64,000 bases of DNA. Source: JBCBKL01 sp963922565. Lineage in GTDB: Bacteria > Pseudomonadota > Alphaproteobacteria > Rhodobacterales > Rhodobacteraceae. Below the pieces are notes generated by a model. The model worked only from the letters and a program-made list of their open reading frames with translations. It ran no database searches and had not been told where the DNA came from. This document shows, in pieces, positions 27,181 to 35,700 of the stretch; the stretch's first letter is position 1, and every line of letters starts with the position of its first letter. Location of the stretch: assembly GCA_963922565.1 (NCBI GenBank), contig CAWUIQ010000003.1, positions 58,516 through 122,515 on the forward strand, given 5' to 3'. Made by a program: the position numbers and the translations under genes.

Positions 27181-27785
27181 TGACTGTCCCAATCGTCCTT
27201 GCGTCTGGCTCCACCATTCGCGCTCAACTCATGAAGAATGCAGGCCTGGATGTCATCGTACGACCAGCGCGCGTTGATGAGGTGAGTGTTCAACAGGCCT
27301 TGCAGTTTGAAGGCGCACCGCCACGAGACATTGCAGATGCACTGGCTGAATTAAAGGCGCAAAAGGTGGCCGGCTCGCATCCCTCCGGTCTGGTTCTGGG
27401 CTGTGATCAGGTTCTGGATCTCAATGGTGAACTCATCACCAAGTCTGCCAGCCCTGAGGAAGCCATCGATCTGCTACTGAAAATGGTTGGCAACCGACAT
27501 TCACTCTATTCGGCCGCTGTGTTGTTCGAAGATGGCCGACCCATCTGGCGTCACGTTGGCCGGGTCGACATACAGATGCGCATGGTCGGCGCCGAGTTCG
27601 TTAAGGCCTACGTCCAGAAAAACTGGGACAGCATCCAGCACAGTGTTGGATGCTACAAGCTCGAAGAAGAGGGTGTTCAGCTGGTTACCGCCGTAAAGGG
27701 GGATTACTTTCACGTGCTCGGCATGCCACTTTTAGAGCTGTTGTCGTACCTTTTCGATCGAGGAGCGTTATCCAATGACCTCTAG
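27180..27785 (+). CDS. maf: Maf family nucleoside triphosphate pyrophosphatase
   Basis: Maf proteins hydrolyse modified or canonical nucleoside triphosphates and are linked to septum inhibition. 201 residues. LASGSTIRAQLMKNAG at the N-terminus is the Maf signature (SGSxxRxxLL), followed by LGCDQVLDLNG with the catalytic Asp near residue 77. The start ATG coincides with the end of a DnaA box. It is first in the maf-aroE-coaE-dnaQ operon reading away from the probable origin. Which Maf subfamily substrate it uses is not evident. Confidence 0.92.
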   Translation: MTVPIVLASGSTIRAQLMKNAGLDVIVRPARVDEVSVQQALQFEGAPPRDIADALAELKAQKVAGSHPSGLVLGCDQVLDLNGELITKSASPEEAIDLLLKMVGNRHSLYSAAVLFEDGRPIWRHVGRVDIQMRMVGAEFVKAYVQKNWDSIQHSVGCYKLEEEGVQLVTAVKGDYFHVLGMPLLELLSYLFDRGALSNDL

Positions 27786-28605
27786 GATCCCGTTGGCTGG
27801 CGTGATCGGATCCCCAATCTCTCACTCCAAGTCGCCACAAATTCATCAGCACTGGCTAAAGACCCTCGGATTACCCGGATACTACATCCCGATGGATGTC
27901 GTCGCCGATGATTTACGAAATGTCCTTCGAACCCTGCCGACCATGGGTTTCGTCGGTGTGAACATCACGATCCCTCACAAAGAGATGGTGCTTGATCTCG
28001 CCGATCTGGTTACAGACCGGGCGACGTTGATTGGGGCGGCAAACACGCTCATTTTTCGCAAGGATGGAAAGATCCATGCCGACAATACCGATGGGTATGG
28101 TTTCATTGAAAATCTACGCCTTGGCGCACCGCAATGGGATCCCAAGTCGGGGCCTGCTGCGGTGCTTGGCGCCGGTGGTGCGTCGCGGGCAGTTGTTGCA
28201 TCGTTGCTCGATGCGGGTGTGCCTGAGGTCATCCTGACGAACCGGACCCGCGTGCGGGCCGAAAAACTTGCCGATGATTTTGGAAAGCGCGTCACGATAG
28301 TCGACTGGGTACAAGCGGGTAACATTCTTGAGGATGTCGCATTGGTCGCGAATACCACATCCCTTGGCATGATTGGAAAGCCGGAACTCCGGGTGCCGCT
28401 CGATGGCCTGAAGAAAGGGACGGTCGTGACCGATTTGGTCTATGCGCCGTTGAAGACAAAGCTGCTCGCTGACGCCGAAGACCTTGGATGCATTACTGTT
28501 GATGGCCTTGGCATGCTTTTACATCAGGCTGTCCCGGCGTTTGAACGCTGGTTTGGCATGCGGCCGCAGGTCGACAGTGCAACACGTGCAGCCGCGCTTC
28601 GGTGA
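27775..28605 (+). CDS. aroE: Shikimate dehydrogenase (NADP)
   Basis: Reduces 3-dehydroshikimate to shikimate in aromatic amino acid synthesis. 276 residues from ATG 27775 with aggag 9 nt upstream; it overlaps maf by 11 bp. The shikimate-site motif GSPISHSKSPQIHQHW is at the N-terminus, the catalytic Lys is in NITIPHKE near residue 65, and the NADP-binding GAGGASRAVVASL is near residue 133. Confidence 0.96.
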   Translation: MTSRIPLAGVIGSPISHSKSPQIHQHWLKTLGLPGYYIPMDVVADDLRNVLRTLPTMGFVGVNITIPHKEMVLDLADLVTDRATLIGAANTLIFRKDGKIHADNTDGYGFIENLRLGAPQWDPKSGPAAVLGAGGASRAVVASLLDAGVPEVILTNRTRVRAEKLADDFGKRVTIVDWVQAGNILEDVALVANTTSLGMIGKPELRVPLDGLKKGTVVTDLVYAPLKTKLLADAEDLGCITVDGLGMLLHQAVPAFERWFGMRPQVDSATRAAALR

Positions 28606-29192
28606 TGTTCAAGCTTGGTCTGACCGGGTCGATCGGGATGGGCAAATCGACGACCGCACAGATGTTTGCCGACCTCGGTTGCGATGTCTGGGATGCGGAC
28701 GCGGCGGTGCATCGCCTTTATTCCAAGGGCGGTAAGGCAGTTGAGCCACTTTGCGCGCTTTATCCGGAGGCAGTTGTCGACGGCGCCATATCTCGTGCGG
28801 CCCTTCGCGAAATCATTGTAAGCGATCGATCAGCATTGGGGGCGATAGAAGCCATCGTTCACCCACTCGTCGCTGATGATCGTCAGGAGTTTATGGCGAA
28901 TGCCAATGCATCAATCGTCGTCTTCGACATTCCGTTGCTTTTTGAGAATGGGAGCGAGGATAACTTCGATGCGGTTGCCTGTGTCACGGTGCCACCCGCA
29001 GTTCAGGAAGACCGCGTTCTTGCGCGCGGAACCATGACGCGTGAGCAGTTTCACCAGATCCGGGACAAACAGATGCCCAATGATGAAAAATGTGCCCGCT
29101 CCGACTTCGTGATCGTCACAGACACCCTTGAACATGCGCGTGAGCAGGTGAAATCTATCATCAACGACATCATGAGCAGGCCCAATGCGTGA
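28605..29192 (+). CDS. coaE: Dephospho-CoA kinase
   Basis: Phosphorylates dephospho-CoA in the last step of CoA synthesis. 195 residues from ATG 28605 (a GTG one codon upstream is possible); the start overlaps the aroE stop. P-loop GLTGSIGMGKSTTAQMF near residue 5, then DADAAVHRLY and FDIPLLFENG are typical. It is in the operon maf-aroE-coaE-dnaQ and overlaps dnaQ by 8 bp. Confidence 0.95.
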   Translation: MFKLGLTGSIGMGKSTTAQMFADLGCDVWDADAAVHRLYSKGGKAVEPLCALYPEAVVDGAISRAALREIIVSDRSALGAIEAIVHPLVADDRQEFMANANASIVVFDIPLLFENGSEDNFDAVACVTVPPAVQEDRVLARGTMTREQFHQIRDKQMPNDEKCARSDFVIVTDTLEHAREQVKSIINDIMSRPNA

Positions 29193-29877
29193 AATCGTAC
29201 TTGATACCGAAACCACGGGATTTGATCCAGAAACCGGGGACCGCATTGTTGAAATCGGTGCGGTAGAACTTAACCGCCATGTTGCGACGGGCGAAACCTA
29301 TCACGTTTACATCAATCCTGAACGGACGATGCCGCAGGAAGCATTCGAAGTTCACGGTCTTGGCGACGATTTTCTTCGCGACAAACCGAAGTTTGCCGAG
29401 GTTGGCAAAGGGTTTCTCGACTTCATTGGCGATGCGAAACTGGTGATCCACAACGCTGCGTTTGACATGAAGTTTCTGAACGCTGAACTGAAATGGATGG
29501 GGCTGCCGCTGATCCCTTATGATCGCGCCATAGACACGCTCGAGATCGCGCGCCGCCGTTTTCCCGGTTCTCCGGCATCGCTTGATGCGCTCTGTCGTCG
29601 GTTCGGGATCGATAACTCGGCCCGGACTTTACACGGCGCTCTTCTGGACAGTGAAATTCTGGCAGAGGTTTATCTTGAGCTCATTGGTGGCCGCCAACCT
29701 GATTTCGGCCTCAGCACGGTCGCAAACCCTTCCTCGGGTGGCAACGAAGCCCATTGGACACCGCCGCCCAGACCGAAACCGCTAGAACCCCGGCTCAGCA
29801 GTGATGAAAAAGCGGCGCATAGCGAATTCGTGAAAGCGCTTGGTGATAATGCGCTATGGGCAAAGAAGACCGCCTAG
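29185..29877 (+). CDS. dnaQ: DNA polymerase III epsilon subunit
   Basis: Proofreading 3'-5' exonuclease of the replicative polymerase. 230 residues. The DEDDh residues are visible: VLDTETTGFDP (Exo I), HNAAFDMKFLN (Exo II) and HGALLDSEILAEVY (Exo III) near residue 150. A proline-rich C-terminal tail (about 180-210, WTPPPRPKPLEPRLS) probably reaches the alpha subunit. The stop lies within a hairpin (29865-29898) shared with the convergent secB gene. Confidence 0.95.
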   Translation: MREIVLDTETTGFDPETGDRIVEIGAVELNRHVATGETYHVYINPERTMPQEAFEVHGLGDDFLRDKPKFAEVGKGFLDFIGDAKLVIHNAAFDMKFLNAELKWMGLPLIPYDRAIDTLEIARRRFPGSPASLDALCRRFGIDNSARTLHGALLDSEILAEVYLELIGGRQPDFGLSTVANPSSGGNEAHWTPPPRPKPLEPRLSSDEKAAHSEFVKALGDNALWAKKTA

Positions 29878-29898
29878 CGATGAAGCGCAGCGGTCTTC
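29865..29898. terminator. Possible bidirectional terminator between dnaQ and secB
   Basis: Arms GAAGACCGC (29865-29873) and GCGGTCTTC (29890-29898) form a perfect 9-bp stem with a 16-nt loop containing the dnaQ stop. There is no long T run, so a rho-independent role is uncertain. Confidence 0.5.
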
Positions 29899-29912
29899 CA
29901 TAATCGTATCGA

Positions 29913-30392
29913 CTAGGCGTCTGCCTTAGGCTGTTCAGCCTGCCGCCGGGCGATCTCGTTCCGATACATCGAAATGAAGTCGATATTTTCGAGGTTCAGT
30001 GGCGGGAACCCTCCATCGCGGGTGATGTCACTTACGACGCGCCGCAGGAACGGGAAAATCATCCGCGGGCACTCGATCAGCAGGAATGGGTGCATCTGCT
30101 CGTCGGGCACGCCTTCAATGTGGAAGATGCCGACATAGTCGATTTCCAGAACAAACAGAACGGCGTCGCCATCCTTTGCCTTGGACGTAATGTTCAGTTT
30201 GATCGCGGTTTCGTACTGGTTGTCGGCGGACCGCTTCTTCGCATCGAGATTAACCTGAACCTGCACGTCGGGCTGGACGTCGCCCGCGCCCCCTTGCTGT
30301 GCCATGATGTTTTCAAATGACATGTCACGCACAAACTGCCCGAGCACGCGCATCTGTGGCTGTGCCTGGGGTTGAGCTTCGGTTTCGGCCAT
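29913..30392 (-). CDS. secB: Protein-export chaperone SecB
   Basis: Cytoplasmic tetrameric chaperone that hands unfolded precursors to SecA. 159 residues from ATG 30392 (a TTG four codons upstream lacks the ribosome binding site seen before the ATG). FVRDMSFENIMA at the N-terminus and LLIECPRMIFPFLRRVVSDITRDGGFPPLNLENIDF near the end are diagnostic, though only short pieces need be compared. It has an acidic and Gln-rich N-terminus. The adjacent fxsA gene is on the same strand, and the Tim44-domain protein is divergent. Confidence 0.95.
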   Translation of the reverse strand: MAETEAQPQAQPQMRVLGQFVRDMSFENIMAQQGGAGDVQPDVQVQVNLDAKKRSADNQYETAIKLNITSKAKDGDAVLFVLEIDYVGIFHIEGVPDEQMHPFLLIECPRMIFPFLRRVVSDITRDGGFPPLNLENIDFISMYRNEIARRQAEQPKADA

Positions 30393-30453
30393 CGGTATCT
30401 CCAAAGGGACTAAGATTTGATCGTCGGACTGGTAACAGCTTGGTCAGCGCGTC

Positions 30454-30909
30454 TCAATGCTTTGTCCAACCCGACGGCTCGTCAGATCGGGTAACATCCT
30501 TGTATTCAGCATCGATGATCGTTTGCTCAGCCGGCTTTCTCTGTTCCGATCCGAACTGGTGAATGACGACATTCCTCTTCAGCCAACCAAAAACGGCCGA
30601 ACGGATGCCAGGGACCATCAAGGCAAAGCCGAAAGTATCCGTTGCGAAACCCGGCGTAAGCAACAATGCGCCTGCGAAAAGGATCATCGCACCGTGTGCC
30701 AAGGGCTCTGTCGGGTCCTGCATCGTAGAAAACGAGGATTGAAGTTGTCGCAAGGTCATCAAACCTTGGGTTCTGACCAGATAAGTGCCGATAACAGCGG
30801 TCAAAATCACAATCAGCAGTGTCCATCCCAGACCAATCGCCCCGCCAATCTGGATAAACAGCGCGATTTCGATCAACGGGACAGCCAAAAATGCCGCAAA
30901 CAACCACAT
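30454..30909 (-). CDS. fxsA: FxsA family membrane protein
   Basis: 151 residues, with about three to four hydrophobic segments in the first 110 residues (WLFAAFLAVPLIEIALFIQI, LGWTLLIVILTAVIGTYLV, ILFAGALLLTPGFATDTFG). The LLTPGFATD and early PLIEI motifs are characteristic of FxsA, named for a suppressor of phage F exclusion in E. coli; its cellular role is unclear. The C-terminal tail is cytoplasmic-like and charged. It is divergent from the Tim44-domain gene. Confidence 0.9.
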   Translation of the reverse strand: MWLFAAFLAVPLIEIALFIQIGGAIGLGWTLLIVILTAVIGTYLVRTQGLMTLRQLQSSFSTMQDPTEPLAHGAMILFAGALLLTPGFATDTFGFALMVPGIRSAVFGWLKRNVVIHQFGSEQRKPAEQTIIDAEYKDVTRSDEPSGWTKH

Positions 30910-31011
30910 TTGACGCTATCCTTCCAATTAGCCGCAGTGGACTCGATCCACCACCTCCCCTACATAAGAGCGGAGCATGCGCCATACCACATTGCCCGTT
31001 AAGAGGTTCAG

Positions 31012-31671
31012 ATGAACTCCCCCCTTATCCAACTGCTGGTTCTTGCCGGGATCGCTGTTTTCCTGATCCTGAAGCTAAAGAACGTTCTGGGTACAAGAGA
31101 GGGGTTTGAACGTCCACCGGTTCAGAATACCAACAATCAACGTTCGCATCGCCCCGAATTCGAAGTGATCGAAGGCGGGCCGGACCTTGATATCACCGAT
31201 CATGTCGAAGAAGGCAGCGAGTCAGCAACGGCACTGGCCGAAATGAAACGACTTGAGCCGACATTTAATGTGTCTGACTTCCTCCAAGGCGCGCGTGGCG
31301 CGTACGAGATGATCGTGATGGGTTATGAAACCGGTGAACTGTCGAACATCCAGCCCTTCCTGTCGGAAGAGGTTTACGAAAGCTTTGTCGACGGCGTCGC
31401 GGCGCGTGAAGACCAAGGTTTGACCATCGAAGCGGACTTTATCGGTGTTCGCGAGATGAAACTGGTTTCCGCCTCGTTAGACGAGGAAACCAATGAGGCC
31501 GAGATCGTGATCCGGTTTGTGGCAGAACTCACATCTGCCGTTCGCGACCGTGGCGGCGATATTGTTGAGGGCAGCCTGACGGACATCAAGCGTCAGAAAG
31601 ACACCTGGGCGTTCTCGCGAACGATGGGTTCGGATGATCCGAATTGGCACTTGGTTTCTACAGACGCATAA
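31012..31671 (+). CDS. Tim44/TimA domain membrane-anchored protein
   Basis: 219 residues. A single N-terminal membrane anchor (about 5-22, LIQLLVLAGIAVFLILKL) precedes a soluble Tim44-like domain (about 80-215) with FNVSDFLQGARGAYEMIVMGY and the conserved FLSEEVYESFVDGVAAR. Bacterial TimA proteins are thought to be related to mitochondrial Tim44 and act at the inner membrane. The exact role is unknown. It is followed by mltA with a 28-bp overlap. Confidence 0.88.
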   Translation: MNSPLIQLLVLAGIAVFLILKLKNVLGTREGFERPPVQNTNNQRSHRPEFEVIEGGPDLDITDHVEEGSESATALAEMKRLEPTFNVSDFLQGARGAYEMIVMGYETGELSNIQPFLSEEVYESFVDGVAAREDQGLTIEADFIGVREMKLVSASLDEETNEAEIVIRFVAELTSAVRDRGGDIVEGSLTDIKRQKDTWAFSRTMGSDDPNWHLVSTDA

Positions 31672-32702
31672 ACACGGCGCTTATCGCGTTTTGTTTTCTC
31701 ATGACGCCGATGGTCGGTGAGGCAGACGATCAGGTCAGCCACACCGTGCTGAATTTTTCAGATCTTGACGGTTGGGAAGCTGATGCCCACGACGAGGCAT
31801 TGGCTGTTTTCCAATCGACATGCCGTGATCTGGACGATCCGGACTGGCGCGCACTTTGCTCATACGCCTCCGAGCAGCCAGATGCGAAATCGTTCTTCGA
31901 ACTCTTCTTTCGCCCTGTCCTAATCGAAGATGGCAAGGACGCTTTGTTCACCGGCTATTTCGAGCCCGAGCTTGACGGATCGCGCATACGCACGGATCGG
32001 TTTCGTTATCCGGTCTATGCCATGCCGTCAGAGGCAAAGGGCCGGCGTCTTTGGTTAACCCGTCGACAGATCCTTCAGTCAGGCATTCTTGACAATCGGG
32101 GTCTGGAAATCGCGTGGGTAGACGATCCGGTCGAGCTGTTTTTTCTTCAGATCCAGGGTTCGGGCAGGATCCGGTTCCCAAACGGGACGGTTGCCCGCGT
32201 TGGATATGCCGGTTCCAATGGTCATGAGTACCGATCCGTCGGTGTCGAGTTGGTGCGCCGGGGTGTCTACCAGGCCCATCAGGTCAGCGCGCAGGTCATC
32301 AGAAGTTGGGTGCGCCGCAACCCAATTGCCGGCCAAGAGCTGCTGTTCTTCAACCCGTCCTATGTCTTTTTCCGCGAAATTCGGGACATTCCTGATGATG
32401 CTGGTCCACGCGGCGCGATGAACCGTTCAATAACGGCTATGCGAACGGTTGCCGTTGATCCCGCGTTTGTGCCGCTGGGTGCGCCGGTCTGGATCGAAAA
32501 GGCAGGCCGCAAGCCGATGAACCGGCTGATGGTTGCGCAGGACACAGGTTCGGCCATCAAAGGATCTCAACGGGCCGATATCTTTTTCGGAACCGGTGAT
32601 GAGGCCGGGCGGGAGGCAGGACGTCTGAAAGATCCCGGCCGATTGGTGGTTTTGATGCCGATCCAGCGGGCATATGCGCTTCTTCCAGATGGTGGTTCGT
32701 GA
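31644..32702 (+). CDS. mltA: Murein lytic transglycosylase MltA
   Basis: Cleaves peptidoglycan glycan strands, forming 1,6-anhydroMurNAc. 352 residues from a TTG that lies inside the Tim44 gene; this start is needed to include the hydrophobic signal (RRINTALIAFCFLM) before a cleavage region near GEADDQ. Family blocks are FTGYFEPELDGSR, LFFLQIQGSGRIRF and the C-terminal 3D domain with MVAQDTGSAIKG and RADIFFGTG, containing the catalytic Asp. No lipobox is evident, so it may be soluble in the periplasm. Its products could feed the MurU/AmgK recycling genes at 44-46 kb. Confidence 0.93.
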   Translation: MALGFYRRINTALIAFCFLMTPMVGEADDQVSHTVLNFSDLDGWEADAHDEALAVFQSTCRDLDDPDWRALCSYASEQPDAKSFFELFFRPVLIEDGKDALFTGYFEPELDGSRIRTDRFRYPVYAMPSEAKGRRLWLTRRQILQSGILDNRGLEIAWVDDPVELFFLQIQGSGRIRFPNGTVARVGYAGSNGHEYRSVGVELVRRGVYQAHQVSAQVIRSWVRRNPIAGQELLFFNPSYVFFREIRDIPDDAGPRGAMNRSITAMRTVAVDPAFVPLGAPVWIEKAGRKPMNRLMVAQDTGSAIKGSQRADIFFGTGDEAGREAGRLKDPGRLVVLMPIQRAYALLPDGGS

Positions 32703-33292
32703 AGCGCCGGAAGTTGAAGCAAGACGAATTGGCGTTGTGGCGCAAGGTGACGGATCAAGCCAAACCGCTCCATTCGCCTGCCAAGACCGAAACGCCGCCG
32801 TTGGAACCACCAACTGCTGATAACAAGCGGTCCGAGAGGTTGGGCCCGGTTCCGCTTAAGCCGTTTTCGCCTTCAAAATCCAAGAAGACCCATGACTTGG
32901 CCGGTCCGGTCGAAAAGGCCATCGCCGACACACCTGTTCGGATGGACAAGAAGGCGTTCAAGGATCTCAAGAGAGGGAAGCTGACACCCGAAGCGCGGCT
33001 GGATCTTCACGGTATGACGCTTGACCGCGCCCACCCCGCTTTGATCCGCTTTATCCTCGATGCGCAGGCGCGCGGTCTGCGCCTTGTTCTGGTCATTACG
33101 GGAAAAGGGAAGAACCGGGATGACCATGGCCCAATCCCGGTCCGACACGGGGTTTTGCGCCATCAGGTTCCGCAATGGCTCGGCATGCCGCCCCTCTCGC
33201 AGGCTGTGCTTCAAATCAGCCAGGCCCACCAAAAACATGGCGGTGGCGGGGCATACTACGTCTATATCCGCAGAGATCGGGCCCGCCGTTAG
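32699..33292 (+). CDS. Smr domain protein
   Basis: 197 residues, GTG start overlapping the mltA stop by 4 bp. A basic, Pro-rich, low-complexity N-terminus (about 1-95) leads to a C-terminal Smr domain with LDLHGMT near residue 102 and VITGKGKN near residue 137, the DLHG and TGxG motifs of Smr nucleases. The family acts on branched or nicked DNA or on RNA. It ends tail to tail with the hydrolase gene, sharing TTAG at 33289-33292. Confidence 0.88.
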   Translation: MKRRKLKQDELALWRKVTDQAKPLHSPAKTETPPLEPPTADNKRSERLGPVPLKPFSPSKSKKTHDLAGPVEKAIADTPVRMDKKAFKDLKRGKLTPEARLDLHGMTLDRAHPALIRFILDAQARGLRLVLVITGKGKNRDDHGPIPVRHGVLRHQVPQWLGMPPLSQAVLQISQAHQKHGGGGAYYVYIRRDRARR

Positions 33293-34338
33293 CGTGCCTC
33301 GGCGGCAGGTCGCAAGATAAGAGTTTGCGCGCCCGACTGGCGCCCGACAACAAACTGGCGGTCCAGATTGGATGAGTTCCGAAGGATCTGGAGCAGTGCG
33401 GGCGAGTTGCCGGTTACAAAATGATTGCCCGTGCTTCTGTCGGTAAAGGCCGACACGTCGATGATCGAAATGGGCAAATCGGAGACCGGGGACGTGTCGC
33501 TGAGATTGCCCAACCGTTCCTGTTCGCCTCTGATGCGGGCCGAAAGCCGCAGGATGTTATCGCGCTGGGATACGACTACGACAAACGGTTCTGGCACCGC
33601 ATAAAAGGTTTGAAGCTGTTTGCGAAAGACCTCTGGGTCCAAGTCGGGCGCAAGCAGGATGACACCCTGAACGTTTCGTTTCGCCCAGCCCGGGTCAGCG
33701 ATTTCGATCTGCCGCAAAGCTTCCATCAACAAGACGCCGCCCATGGAATGTGCCACCAGCACCATCTTGGGACGGCCCGCTGACCGGATCGTTCGAAGTA
33801 ATTGCTCAAGCCCGTCGCGCGCATAAAGCGCGCTGTCCCTATCGTACTCGTAACCAAGAGCCGATGCGCGGCTTGGCCATGAATACGTTACCAGCGCACC
33901 GGGCACTTCGAGGTCATGTCCGAGTTGTGCAATCCGAAACGCGGCATCCGAGAACGTGTTGTTGAAGCCATGAACATAGACGGTGACCTCGCGCTCTGTC
34001 GCTGCGGTATTGGCAATCGAACGGCTGAGATCCTGCGCAAATGACGAAGCCGACGAATAGATATGCTTCTCGGCCATGGCAAAGTGTGTTGCCGGATCGG
34101 GAATGCCCCGTGCTTTGCTGATCGATCCGACGCTGCGGCTAGGTGGAATCGACACTGTGGTGCGCAAGAACTGCAGTTGGGGAGATCGATCAAAGGTGAA
34201 AAGGCCATCTTGACCCAAGACCCGGGTTGTTCCGACATAGACAGTCTTGGGGCTTCCCACCTCCAGGACGTTTGCCACGATGCGCTCATCTACGCGGGCG
34301 CTGCATTGTGCACAGACCAGCAGAACCGCAAACCACAT
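33289..34338 (-). CDS. Alpha/beta hydrolase of the DUF900 type
   Basis: About 349 residues from ATG 34338, where a hydrophobic WFAVLLVCAQC segment suggests export or a membrane anchor. The frame is open to 34452 but that would overlap hslU. The nucleophile is in VLVAHSMGGVLLMEAL (GxSxG as HSMGG), preceded by VYVHGFNNTF and followed by a C-terminal His candidate in GNHFVTG. No ribosome binding site is clear at the chosen ATG and the positive n-region lies upstream of it, so the start is uncertain. The substrate is unknown. Confidence 0.78.
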   Translation of the reverse strand: MWFAVLLVCAQCSARVDERIVANVLEVGSPKTVYVGTTRVLGQDGLFTFDRSPQLQFLRTTVSIPPSRSVGSISKARGIPDPATHFAMAEKHIYSSASSFAQDLSRSIANTAATEREVTVYVHGFNNTFSDAAFRIAQLGHDLEVPGALVTYSWPSRASALGYEYDRDSALYARDGLEQLLRTIRSAGRPKMVLVAHSMGGVLLMEALRQIEIADPGWAKRNVQGVILLAPDLDPEVFRKQLQTFYAVPEPFVVVVSQRDNILRLSARIRGEQERLGNLSDTSPVSDLPISIIDVSAFTDRSTGNHFVTGNSPALLQILRNSSNLDRQFVVGRQSGAQTLILRPAAEAR

Positions 34339-34381
34339 CGCCAGACGGCCACGAGTTTGGTTTTTGGTAAGCTTGATCTTC

Positions 34382-35689
34382 CTAAAGAACGTACCGGCTG
34401 AGGTCTGTGGATTTGGTGAGTTCGCCAAGGTTCTCTTCCACAAATTGCGCATCTACCACGATCTCGTCGCCCGACCTGTCAGGGGCCGCAAAGGACAGTT
34501 CCTCAAAGACCCGCTCCATGACGGTATAAAGCCGCCTTGCACCGATGTTCTCAATAGTCTGATTCACCTCAGCGGCGATTCTTGCCAATGCCTTGATGCC
34601 ATCAGGCTCAAACCGCACGATCACGCCCTCGGTTTTCATCAATGCTGAATATTGCAGGGTTAGCGCGTTGTCGGTTTCGGTGAGAATCCGCACGAAATCG
34701 TCTTCTGTCAGTGCCCGCAACTCCACCCGGATCGGCAAGCGACCCTGAAGCTCGGGCAGCAGATCCGAGGGCTTTGCGATATGAAACGCGCCTGATGCAA
34801 TGAACAGGATGTGGTCGGTTCGGACCGGGCCATGCTTTGTCGAAACGGTCGTGCCCTCGATCAACGGCAAGAGGTCACGCTGAACGCCTTCGCGGCTCAC
34901 ATCACCACCGCGGGCATCGGCACGGGTCGCGACCTTGTCGATTTCGTCGATAAACACGATTCCGTTTTCCTCGACCGCGGCGACTGCATTGCGTGTGACG
35001 GTTTCATCGTCGAGCAGTTTGTCGGCCTCATCGCTGATCAGGATGTCATAGCTTTCGGCAACGGTCATACGTTTGCGCACGGTTCGACCGCCAAGCGCCT
35101 TGCCGAAGAGGTCACCCAGATTGAGCATTCCCATATTCGAGCCAGGCTGGCCCGGAATTTCCATCATTGGCAAAGGGCTGGATGTATCGGCCACATCGAT
35201 CTCAATCGTCGTGTCATCCAGCTCTCCGGCGACGAGCTTTTTGCGGAACATCTCGCGGGTGCCTTCGCGCGCACCCTCGCCTGCCAGCGCTTCGATCACG
35301 CGATCTTCTGCCGCTTTGCGTGCAGCAGCTTTGACATCGTCGCGCATGTATTCCCGGGTCGTGATAATTGCGCTGTCGACGAGATCGCGAATGATCTGTT
35401 CCACATCGCGACCCACATAGCCGACCTCGGTGAATTTTGTGGCTTCGACCTTGAGAAACGGTGCCCGTGCCAGTTTAGCGAGCCGGCGGCTGATCTCGGT
35501 CTTGCCGACGCCGGTCGGGCCGATCATCAGAATGTTCTTGGGATAAACCTCATCGCGCAGATCGTCCGGCAATTGCTTGCGTCGCCAGCGGTTGCGCAGC
35601 GCGACGGCAACAGCGCGTTTGGCATCCTTTTGGCCGATGATGAAACGGTCGAGTTCCGAGACGATTTCGCGAGGGGTCAGATTGGTCAT
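34382..35689 (-). CDS. hslU: HslU, ATPase subunit of the HslVU protease
   Basis: AAA+ unfoldase that feeds proteins to HslV. 435 residues. It starts LTPREIVSELDRFIIGQ, with Walker A IGPTGVGKTE at residues 56-65 and Walker B IVFIDEIDKV near residue 245; the C-terminus LSRYVL enters HslV pockets in this family. A membrane-protein gene lies between hslV and hslU, but the three genes are closely spaced and co-directional. Confidence 0.97.
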   Translation of the reverse strand: MTNLTPREIVSELDRFIIGQKDAKRAVAVALRNRWRRKQLPDDLRDEVYPKNILMIGPTGVGKTEISRRLAKLARAPFLKVEATKFTEVGYVGRDVEQIIRDLVDSAIITTREYMRDDVKAAARKAAEDRVIEALAGEGAREGTREMFRKKLVAGELDDTTIEIDVADTSSPLPMMEIPGQPGSNMGMLNLGDLFGKALGGRTVRKRMTVAESYDILISDEADKLLDDETVTRNAVAAVEENGIVFIDEIDKVATRADARGGDVSREGVQRDLLPLIEGTTVSTKHGPVRTDHILFIASGAFHIAKPSDLLPELQGRLPIRVELRALTEDDFVRILTETDNALTLQYSALMKTEGVIVRFEPDGIKALARIAAEVNQTIENIGARRLYTVMERVFEELSFAAPDRSGDEIVVDAQFVEENLGELTKSTDLSRYVL

Positions 35690-35700
35690 GTGTGCCTAGA

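Noticed and set aside
26910..27293. 127-residue open frame on the minus strand across the origin candidate and maf start
   Set aside because: No recognisable motif, no family resemblance, overlaps the start of maf on the opposite strand and covers the DnaA boxes; the composition is that of the AT-rich intergenic region.
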